From contig JADFQD010000004.1 of assembly GCA_022561975.1 (NCBI GenBank), positions 1 to 58,451 on the forward strand: a DNA stretch of 58,451 bases, given 5' to 3'. The notes beneath the pieces are model-generated. The model was not told where the DNA came from and searched no databases. It saw only the letters and a list, made by a program, of their open reading frames with translations. The position numbers were made by a program, and so were the translations under genes. Positions 45,016 through 52,870 of this stretch are shown piece after piece. The first letter of the stretch is position 1. The number at the start of each line of letters is the position of its first letter. Origin of the DNA: Acidobacteriota bacterium (GTDB lineage Bacteria; Acidobacteriota; Thermoanaerobaculia; Multivoradales; JAHEKO01).

Positions 45016-45195
45016 GCGGGTGTATCTCGTCGCCGGGCTGACGTAAGCAGCACAAAAGAGGTGTCAGCCTGGACCCTATATGGATCCTTGTTAATTCCTG
45101 CGAACACCACGCTTCCAAAACATGGCATCCGGGGCAGGAGTATGTGCACTGTTCGGGTCAACGTCGAGTAGTAGTTGTTCGGGGACCTGCTTGGG

Positions 45196-47136
45196 TCACC
45201 GAGGCTGTCGTCGGGTTTGAGTTGGCCGGGCCCTCTCACCAGTCTTCGTAGTGAGCCGCGCCGGAATCCAGCCTCGAACCGAGTTGAGCAGCGCCAGCGA
45301 GTCTGCCCGATCGAGATCGTCGAGAGTGAGAACTCTCTCGGTGAGGCGGCCGTGGGCGAGCAGTTCGGCGCGCTGGGTTCCGGCGAGCAGGCCGCAAGCC
45401 ACCGGCGGCGTGACCCAGCGCCCCTCCAATTGTAGTGCGATGTTGGCGACCGTCGCTTCGGTCAGCTCGCCCGCAGGGTTCCACAGCAAAACGTCGTCGG
45501 CATTCGGCGCGCGGCGCCGGAAAGAGTCGTAGACCTCGCGCTCGGTGGTCTTGTGGTAGAGGAACTGACTGTCGGGGTCGATTGGCTCTTGGGCCAACTC
45601 GATCGTCCAGGGGCGGTTTTCCTCATCGATTCGCTCATGCTCGAGTCGGACCGAGCCGGCGCGCGATAGCAGCAACCGGATGCGCTGGATGAGGGGGATC
45701 GGACCGCGCAGGCGTCGTGCGGGGTGCTCGGCCAGGCGCTCCGCCAAGCGTTCCGAAAGCCTGCGGAGTTTGCTGCGCACGTGCGATTCATCGTAATCGA
45801 AGCCGAGAAAGTCGGCCGAGTCCGCCAAGCGGTCCAGATGGCGGCGCAGCAGGTGGTATTCTCCGTTCTCCCACCGCAGGGTTTCGAGCAGGGAAAAGTT
45901 CGGCGGCCCGGGCGCCAGTACGAGGGCCTTGGTGCGACCTTCGAGGTACTCGGCTTCGGGCTCTGAATCCCAGACGATGCCGCCGCCGGTGCCGTATTCG
46001 GCGCAGCCGGCGTCTCGGTCGAGGTGTACCGTCCGGATTGCCACGTTGAACAGCGCCTGGCGATTGGGCCCGACGTACCCGATCGCGCCCGTATAGATAC
46101 CGCGCGGTCGGTCTTCGAGTTCGGCGATGATCTTCATCGTCTCGACCTTTGGAGCTCCGGTGATGGAGGCGCAGGGAAAGAGAGCCGTCATGATCTCGAC
46201 CAGAGAACTGTCGGTGGCGGCTTCGACGGTCGAGGTCATCTGCAGTACGGTGGGATAGGTTTCGACCTCGAAAAGACGAGTCGTTTCGACACTGCCGGGG
46301 CGCGCGATCTTGCCGAGATCGTTACGTACCATGTCCACGATCATCACGTTCTCGGCCCGGTTCTTGGCGGATTCGCGAAGCTCTCGGGAGCGCTCGTCGT
46401 CTTGTGCGCGATAGAGGCCTCGGCGTGAGGTACCTTTCATCGGCCGGCAGACCAACTTGCTGCCGTCGAGACGGAAGAACAACTCCGGTGACAACGAGCA
46501 GATCGCGTGCCCGCTGGCTCCGCTAGCCGCTCCGAATTCGACAAACGCCGCGTAGCGGCTCGGGCTCTTGTCGGCAAGGGCCAGGAAGAAAGTCCACGGG
46601 TTGCCATCGAACGGCGCCTTCAAACGCCAAGTGAAGTTGACCTGGTAGGTATCGCCGAGGGCGATCCGCTCTCGTATCCGATCGACCGAGCTTCGGTGTT
46701 CGTCGAGAGTGAGTGACGGCTCCCACTGCGGGGCCGCGTCTGCCGGACGGGATCCGTCGGGTGGCCGGAGAGGCCGGGGAAGCTCCACGAATTCACAGGT
46801 CTCATAGATTCCGAACCAGAGCAACGGCAGTGCACCCGCCGGACGAGTCACCAGAGCGGCGTCGAAGGCGGATGCCGCCTCGTAGGAGAGAAACCCGGCG
46901 GCGTAGAGGCCCTTCTGAGTCGCCGATTCGATCTCGTCGAGCGCCGGCCGAACCTCGGCCGCGGACTCGGCTCTGAGGGTGCGGACAGGATCTGAAAATC
47001 GGCGCCAACCCTCTTGCCCGCATTGCAGAAAGACCGGGGAGATTCTCGAATCGGACCTGCTCGACGCCACCGATGGATCATACGTCGCCGCCGCAGTGCT
47101 ACGATTCACGCTCGCAATGAGTCTGAGCGTCCGCAC
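45196..47136 (-). CDS. Aminodeoxychorismate synthase component I fused to aminodeoxychorismate lyase (PabB-PabC)
   Basis: GDTYQVNFTWRLKAPF, SLSPELFFRLDGSKLVCRPMKGTSRRG, MTALFPCASITGAPKVETMKII; C-terminal class IV PLP lyase: NPAGELTEATVANIALQLEGRWVTPPVACGLLAGTQRAELLAHG. Confidence 0.88.
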   Translation of the reverse strand: MRTLRLIASVNRSTAAATYDPSVASSRSDSRISPVFLQCGQEGWRRFSDPVRTLRAESAAEVRPALDEIESATQKGLYAAGFLSYEAASAFDAALVTRPAGALPLLWFGIYETCEFVELPRPLRPPDGSRPADAAPQWEPSLTLDEHRSSVDRIRERIALGDTYQVNFTWRLKAPFDGNPWTFFLALADKSPSRYAAFVEFGAASGASGHAICSLSPELFFRLDGSKLVCRPMKGTSRRGLYRAQDDERSRELRESAKNRAENVMIVDMVRNDLGKIARPGSVETTRLFEVETYPTVLQMTSTVEAATDSSLVEIMTALFPCASITGAPKVETMKIIAELEDRPRGIYTGAIGYVGPNRQALFNVAIRTVHLDRDAGCAEYGTGGGIVWDSEPEAEYLEGRTKALVLAPGPPNFSLLETLRWENGEYHLLRRHLDRLADSADFLGFDYDESHVRSKLRRLSERLAERLAEHPARRLRGPIPLIQRIRLLLSRAGSVRLEHERIDEENRPWTIELAQEPIDPDSQFLYHKTTEREVYDSFRRRAPNADDVLLWNPAGELTEATVANIALQLEGRWVTPPVACGLLAGTQRAELLAHGRLTERVLTLDDLDRADSLALLNSVRGWIPARLTTKTGERARPTQTRRQPR

Positions 47137-48313
47137 TGTGCTTGCAACAGCCGGTCTCGTCAGTATCGCAGCCAGCGCAGCCAGCGCCGTCGCGGCTACT
47201 TCGTTGTCGACCTCGGCGCCATCCTCGGTGACCGCGGTACCGGGTTCTGAATCCGCGGCTCGTGTCGAGCGTTCGAAGGAGTTTCCTGGAGCGAGCGTCC
47301 AGAGGTCGCAGCCTTTTTACTCCACGTTTTCGATCTGCGCGATCGATCCCGAGACCGGCGAAAGCGGGGCCGCGGTCACGACCCGGGTGCCGTTCGTGGG
47401 TCGGGCGGTGCCCTGGGCGCGAGCCGGTGTCGGCGCCGTGGCGACCCAAGCGTGGACGGTGGTCGAATATGGGAGCGACGGTCTCGATCTGTTGGCCGAG
47501 GGTATGTCGCCTGAGGATGCGCTCGAGAAGCTGCTCGCGGACGACGCCGGTCGCGAATCGAGGCAGATCGGCATGATCGATATGCAGGGCCGGAGCGCCG
47601 CCCACACCGGGTTGAAGAACGGCAACTGGGCGGGCAGCCGGCAGGGAGTGAACTACACCGTCCAGGCCAACATCATGGTCGGGCCGGAAGTCGTCGATGC
47701 GGTAGCCGAGCATCTGGACTCGACCGCGGGCTCCGGCATGCCACTCGCGGAGCGGTTGATCCTGGCGCTCGAAGCGGGCCAGAAAACCGGCGGCGACAAG
47801 CGCTGGGGGCGGCTGCAGTCGGCGGCGATTCGAGTCGCCGATCCAAACAACCCCGGCCGCGGTGGCGACCACTTGAGCGTTTCGATCGACGTCGGCGAAC
47901 ACGCGCATCCCGTCGCGGAGCTCAAGCGGATCTACTACAAGACCCAGGGCGCTCTCGGGCACCGGGAGTTCTCCGAGATCGCGGGCAGCGACGTGGTCGA
48001 GCTCAAGCGGATGCTCCACGCTCTCGGCTACTGGTGCCAGGAGTTCGAAGAGTTCCCGACCGCGCCCGAGTTCGACGCCGACCGAGGCCTTATGCGCACC
48101 GACCCCGACGCTTTTCAGGTGAAGATCGACGAGTACCGCAAACTGGCGAGGGCGTTCGATGACGCGTACGGTATCTACGACGGCGAGGCCATGGACGCGG
48201 TCGACGCGTTTCGCGCGCAGCACGAACTCGACTACAGCGGCAACGCACGCGGACTCGTAGACGCCCGGTTCGTGGCGGCGCTCAAAGACGCTTACTACAC
48301 GCGGCCGCGCTGA
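47117..48313 (+). CDS. DUF1028 protein with C-terminal peptidoglycan-binding-like region
   Basis: FYSTFSICAIDPETGESGAAVTTRVPFVGRAVPWARAGVGAVATQAW; signal peptide at MSLSVRTVLATAGL. Confidence 0.85.
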   Translation: MSLSVRTVLATAGLVSIAASAASAVAATSLSTSAPSSVTAVPGSESAARVERSKEFPGASVQRSQPFYSTFSICAIDPETGESGAAVTTRVPFVGRAVPWARAGVGAVATQAWTVVEYGSDGLDLLAEGMSPEDALEKLLADDAGRESRQIGMIDMQGRSAAHTGLKNGNWAGSRQGVNYTVQANIMVGPEVVDAVAEHLDSTAGSGMPLAERLILALEAGQKTGGDKRWGRLQSAAIRVADPNNPGRGGDHLSVSIDVGEHAHPVAELKRIYYKTQGALGHREFSEIAGSDVVELKRMLHALGYWCQEFEEFPTAPEFDADRGLMRTDPDAFQVKIDEYRKLARAFDDAYGIYDGEAMDAVDAFRAQHELDYSGNARGLVDARFVAALKDAYYTRPR

Positions 48314-48370
48314 GCCGGCGAACTCGGTGCATCGCGCGAGCGTGGCCTCAGTACCGGATCAGCTACCGGA

Positions 48371-50890
48371 TCAGCCCTCGGTGATCTCGCGCATCTCGTT
48401 CGTCGGAATCGGTCCCGGGACGGTCTGATGTTTCCCCGAAGGCCAGGTAATCTCGATCCGGTCCACCTTCGACGCTGTGCCGAGGCCGAAGTAGAGTGGG
48501 TACGAACTCTGCGAGAGATATCCGGACTTGCCGTCGTGGACCTTGGTGTATGCGTTGTCCCCAGCGAACACCGTGACCCGAGCGCCCAGTCCGTCGCGAT
48601 TGGACTCGGTGCCGATCAGGCGGACCTCGAGAAAGTTGATATCGGCGATCTCGGACAGGTTGCTGATCAGCACCAACGGTTCTGAATTGAAGTCATTGGT
48701 GACGATATCGAGGTCGCCGTCCCGATCGAGGTCGAAGATGACCGAGGACCGGGAGCCGAGCGCGCCCTGGAACTCTACCCAGCCGGCCTGGCCGGCACAG
48801 ATCCGGGGGTACAACATCGGGTGCTTGGTCAGATCCCCCGAGCAATCGAGTTCGAACCAGGGTGTTGTGGTGCGACCGCCTCTTCGGGGCTCGACGCCGA
48901 GAATGAACTCGGCGTCGTGGAATCTCTCGCCACCGTCATTGAGCAGCACCGTGTTGACCCCGTAGCGCCACGGGAAATTCATGCTGCTGGTTAGGAACAC
49001 GTCGTCGAAGCCGTCGGCGTTGAGGTCGCCGACACTGAATCCCCAGGGCCAGTAGTTCTCGCTGCCCATTTTGTCGGAGACGTCCTCAAAGCGGCCCTCG
49101 CCGAGATTCCGGAATAGGGCGTTGCCGAAGATGCTCCTGGCGTCCTCTCCCAGCGCTGCTTGCGACCATTGCATGCGCGACTTCAGCTTCTCGCGCTCCG
49201 GGCCGACCATTTCGCTCATGTCCGAGTGCATGTCGCTCAAGAAGATGTCCATGCGGCCGTCGTTGTCGACGTCGAAAACCTTGATGCTCATGGAGCCCCA
49301 GGGAGTCAGCGGGAAGACCTCACGGCTCTTTCTCTTGAAGTACTCACCTCCCACGTTTTCGAAGTACTCGTCGTTGCCCTGCATGTCGAGAACGTAGAGA
49401 TCGGGGTAGCCATCGGTGTTGAGGTCGATCGGGCTGGCGTCTCCGGTCCAGCTGTCGTCGAGGAGGCGCGCCTGAGCGGTGACGTCCTTAAATCGGTTCT
49501 CCCCCAGGTTCTCGTAGAGGATGCTGCGCTCGGTGCGATCGGCGTGCAGGTGACCGGCAAAGGCGTCTTCGAATCCGATGTGATAGCCACCTCGGCCGCG
49601 ATCGTCGCCGGTGTAGACACCGACGTTGCTCAGGAAGATGTCGAGACGGCCGTCCAGGTTGTAGTCGAAGAAGACGATACCCGAGGAGTGCCCGGAGTAG
49701 TCGACCCCGGCGCTGGCGCTGATGTCCTTGAACCTCCCGGTCCCGTCGTTCTCGAACAGCACGTTGCCATCCCTGACGGTGGTGACCATGAGATCGGGAT
49801 CGCCGTCATTGTCGGTGTCGGCGAACGAGGCCGTCACGCTGATACGCTCGCCCAGCCCGACTCCCGCTTGGCTCGTGATGTCGGCAAAGCGTCCGCCCCC
49901 CAGGTTCTTCCAGAGACCGTTGCGTCCCAGCTGAGTGGTGAAGTAGAGGTCGTACAACCCGTCGCCATCGACGTCCGCGACGGCTATGCCATTGCCGTGA
50001 TCGTAGTGAACACCCTTGTAGCTGATGCCGCCGTCGTCCACCACCCGGTTCAGGAAGGAAATGCCGGACTCCGCGATTCGGTCGCTGAATCGGAACCCAT
50101 GAAACACCCCGATCTCGCCTGCCGCGGCCAGCTGAGCCTGCCTGCGCGGCTCGAGCCAGGCGGGATCGGCAGCGTCGAGCCAGGGCTTCTCGGGAGACGA
50201 CGTGGGGTAGGACACCTTGGGGAGATCTGGTGCGGGCTTCGCTCTGGCCTCCGAGGGCTCCTCGAGCACATCCTCGATGTCGGCCATCAGATCGTGCCAT
50301 CCTGCCGGTTCGAGAACTTCGTAGTGTCCTCGCAGGACGCCATTTCGATCGACCAAGACGAACATTTGGGTATGAGCGATGGGACCAAGAGCGTCTGCGC
50401 CTTCCGCCAATTCCAGCTGGAGTCCGGCCTCGAAAAGCCCGGATAGCTGGTCGCGCGCCCCGGTCAGGAAACGCCAATGGCTATCGTAGGCGTAGGCTGT
50501 CTCTCGAGAAAAGTCGAGCAAACGGTCGGTCGTGTCGCCTTCCGGGTCGGTGGTGAAGGTGACCAGACGAATGTCCTCCCAGCGGGGGTGGTTGAACAGC
50601 TCGTTCTGCAGTCGTGTCATGCGCCTGGTCAGCTCGGCGCAGGTTCCTCTGCAGCGAGTGAAGACGAGATTCGCGATCCACACCCGGCCCCGCAGCTCGC
50701 GAGTGCCATAGGCCGTTCCGGTCTGGTCACGGAGCTCGAAGTCGGGCAACCTGTGAGTGGATTCTGCATCGCCTGTGGCGCTCGCCGAAGAACTCGCCAA
50801 AGAAATCGACAATGCCGCCGAAACAACGAGCAAGGTGAATGTCAGCCGGAGCAATTTCGTGCCGTCGGATCTTTTCTTCATGATAGTCAT
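48371..50890 (-). CDS. SCO1/SenC-like domain fused to FG-GAP/VCBS repeats and ASPIC/UnbV (CRTAC1-like) domain
   Basis: LPDFELRDQTG...VFTRCRGTCAELTRRM...HTQMFVLVDRNGVLRGHYE (SCO-like); many DxDxDGxxD repeats; C-term VRLIGTESNRDGLGARVTVFAGDNAYTKVHDGKSGYLSQSSYPLYFGLGTASKVDRIEITWPSG. Confidence 0.9.
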   Translation of the reverse strand: MTIMKKRSDGTKLLRLTFTLLVVSAALSISLASSSASATGDAESTHRLPDFELRDQTGTAYGTRELRGRVWIANLVFTRCRGTCAELTRRMTRLQNELFNHPRWEDIRLVTFTTDPEGDTTDRLLDFSRETAYAYDSHWRFLTGARDQLSGLFEAGLQLELAEGADALGPIAHTQMFVLVDRNGVLRGHYEVLEPAGWHDLMADIEDVLEEPSEARAKPAPDLPKVSYPTSSPEKPWLDAADPAWLEPRRQAQLAAAGEIGVFHGFRFSDRIAESGISFLNRVVDDGGISYKGVHYDHGNGIAVADVDGDGLYDLYFTTQLGRNGLWKNLGGGRFADITSQAGVGLGERISVTASFADTDNDGDPDLMVTTVRDGNVLFENDGTGRFKDISASAGVDYSGHSSGIVFFDYNLDGRLDIFLSNVGVYTGDDRGRGGYHIGFEDAFAGHLHADRTERSILYENLGENRFKDVTAQARLLDDSWTGDASPIDLNTDGYPDLYVLDMQGNDEYFENVGGEYFKRKSREVFPLTPWGSMSIKVFDVDNDGRMDIFLSDMHSDMSEMVGPEREKLKSRMQWSQAALGEDARSIFGNALFRNLGEGRFEDVSDKMGSENYWPWGFSVGDLNADGFDDVFLTSSMNFPWRYGVNTVLLNDGGERFHDAEFILGVEPRRGGRTTTPWFELDCSGDLTKHPMLYPRICAGQAGWVEFQGALGSRSSVIFDLDRDGDLDIVTNDFNSEPLVLISNLSEIADINFLEVRLIGTESNRDGLGARVTVFAGDNAYTKVHDGKSGYLSQSSYPLYFGLGTASKVDRIEITWPSGKHQTVPGPIPTNEMREITEG

Positions 50891-51056
50891 CCTCGATAGG
50901 GAACGTCTCGACGTATCCGCGCGTCTGCAATGATACCCGCGTTCCGTTCGGCGATCCGGCCGGAGTTCCGGCCGGTGATCCGGATGGAGGCTGTGTTAGC
51001 GTCATCGGGGTGACAGGGATTCCTGTCATGAAGTTCCCCAGGGGGGGTCCCAACAA

Positions 51057-52844
51057 ATGATTGCGAGTCGATGTTCCGCAAAGGCACTGTCCTTATTTTT
51101 CTGTGGCAGCCTGCTCGGTGCGGTGACCGTGACCTCGTCCGAGGCCTCGTCTGAGGGTGCTCAGACCGACCAGATCTTCCTGGAGCAGGTCGAGGTCAGC
51201 GTGGTCAACGTCGAGGTTTTCGTTACCGACAAGCGGGGGAATCGGGTTCCCAATCTCACCCAAGAGGACTTTCAGATCTTCGAGGACGGCAAGCCTGTCG
51301 AGATCACCAACTTCTACGTAGTCGAGGGTGGCGGCGTGCGCCCCTCGGAAGTGGGTGATGCCGCCGAGGGGGAGGGCGAGAATCTCGCGCCGATCGAGCC
51401 CAAGCAGCTCCATCTGGTGGTCTACGTCGACGATCGGAACCTCTCGCCGGCCAATCGCAACCGGGCCCTGGCTCTTCTGCAGGACTTCGTGCGCGAGCAG
51501 CTGCGGCCGACGGATCGTATCATGCTGGTGACCTCGGATGGCGGGCTCCTGATCCAGCAGGAAATGACCGCCGACCCGGATCTTCTTGTCGCGGCGTTGC
51601 AGGACATGAGTAAGCGCGGAGGCAAGGGCGCCCTATTGGAACTCGAACGCCGTTCCATTGTGCGGGACATCCAGTTCGTGCAGATGCCGGACGGTGGCAC
51701 CGGCGCTGGGACAGCCTCCAGCCTGGGGGAGGATACGACCGGCGACGAAGCCCTGATCGTTTTGGAGGCGATCCGCAACTTCGCGCAACGTGAGCACAAC
51801 CTGGTGCGGGACACAATCGCCGGGCTGAGGCAGTTCATCGGTTCGCTTTCCGGAGTTCCGGGACGTAAGGCGGTGCTCTATGTGAGCGACGGTCTTTCGA
51901 TGCGGCCCGGTGAGGAACTCTATTACGCCTGGGACAACAAGTTTCGTGAATACGCCAGGGACCTCGGCATTGGTTCCATCACCATGGACGCTACCGAGTT
52001 GCGAACCGACGAATACTTCGAGGAGCTCGTCGATGCGGCCAACGCCAGCGAGGTGACGTTCTATGCCTTGCGTGCCGCCGGTGGCGGCCCGGGCGCGGCG
52101 GTGACGGGAGAGACGCCGGCCTTCGTGGACATGGGCGGCAGTCCGGTCTGGACACCCGCGCTCGACACGATCGCGAGCGCCAACACCGGCAGCCCCCTGC
52201 GATTCATGTCCGACGCGACCGGCGGCTTCGCCCTGGTCAACAGCCGCAACTTCGACGGCATGCTCGATCGCATGCGCGAGGACTTCGACTCCTATTATTC
52301 GCTCGGCTATACCATCGATCACACCGACGATCAACAGATTCACCGCATCCGGGTCGTGGTTCCGGACGAGAAGTGGAACGTGCGGCACCGCGAGCGCTAC
52401 CGCCACAAGACGCGAGAAGAGCGGACCGCGGACCTCACGCTGTCGGCACTGCTGCTCGACATCGAGTCGAATCCCCTGCAGATCGCGGTCGAGTTCGGGG
52501 AGGCCGAACCTGCCGAGAAGCGCGGTCAGATCGTGGTTCCAGTGATCGTGAAGGTGCCGATCGCCAATCTCGTATTGTTGCCCCAAGGTGATTTCCACGT
52601 CGGTCAGATCAAGATCGCGGTGGCGGCAAAGGACGGCGACGGACGCTCTTCGCCAGTGCAGACGATCCAGGTTCCGGTGCGAATCCCCAACGACAAGCTC
52701 TTGACCGCGCTCGGTCAGGTGGCCGGCTACCGGGTCAAGCTGGGATTGCGAAGGGCCAAGGCCACCGTCGCCGTAGGCGTGCACGACTCTCTGGCCAACG
52801 TGGACTCGGCGGTCCGTGTGACCTATGAGCCGCCGGCAAGCTAA
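51057..52844 (+). CDS. VWFA-related acidobacterial-type domain protein (TIGR03436-like)
   Basis: VSVVNVEVFVTDKRGNRVPNLTQEDFQIFEDGKPVEITNFYV; GRKAVLYVSDGLSMRPGEELYYAW; YYSLGYTI. Confidence 0.87.
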   Translation: MIASRCSAKALSLFFCGSLLGAVTVTSSEASSEGAQTDQIFLEQVEVSVVNVEVFVTDKRGNRVPNLTQEDFQIFEDGKPVEITNFYVVEGGGVRPSEVGDAAEGEGENLAPIEPKQLHLVVYVDDRNLSPANRNRALALLQDFVREQLRPTDRIMLVTSDGGLLIQQEMTADPDLLVAALQDMSKRGGKGALLELERRSIVRDIQFVQMPDGGTGAGTASSLGEDTTGDEALIVLEAIRNFAQREHNLVRDTIAGLRQFIGSLSGVPGRKAVLYVSDGLSMRPGEELYYAWDNKFREYARDLGIGSITMDATELRTDEYFEELVDAANASEVTFYALRAAGGGPGAAVTGETPAFVDMGGSPVWTPALDTIASANTGSPLRFMSDATGGFALVNSRNFDGMLDRMREDFDSYYSLGYTIDHTDDQQIHRIRVVVPDEKWNVRHRERYRHKTREERTADLTLSALLLDIESNPLQIAVEFGEAEPAEKRGQIVVPVIVKVPIANLVLLPQGDFHVGQIKIAVAAKDGDGRSSPVQTIQVPVRIPNDKLLTALGQVAGYRVKLGLRRAKATVAVGVHDSLANVDSAVRVTYEPPAS

Positions 52845-52870
52845 TAGTTCTACCACGGGCTGCGAGACTC

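Noticed and set aside
48340-48372. Direct repeat taccggatcag between convergent DUF1028 and SCO-ASPIC genes
   Set aside because: Two 11-nt copies, too short to support a repeat element or regulatory site.
49160-50446. 428-aa plus-strand ORF opposite the SCO-ASPIC gene
   Set aside because: Antisense to the repetitive DxDxDG coding region; valine/glutamate-rich shadow translation only.
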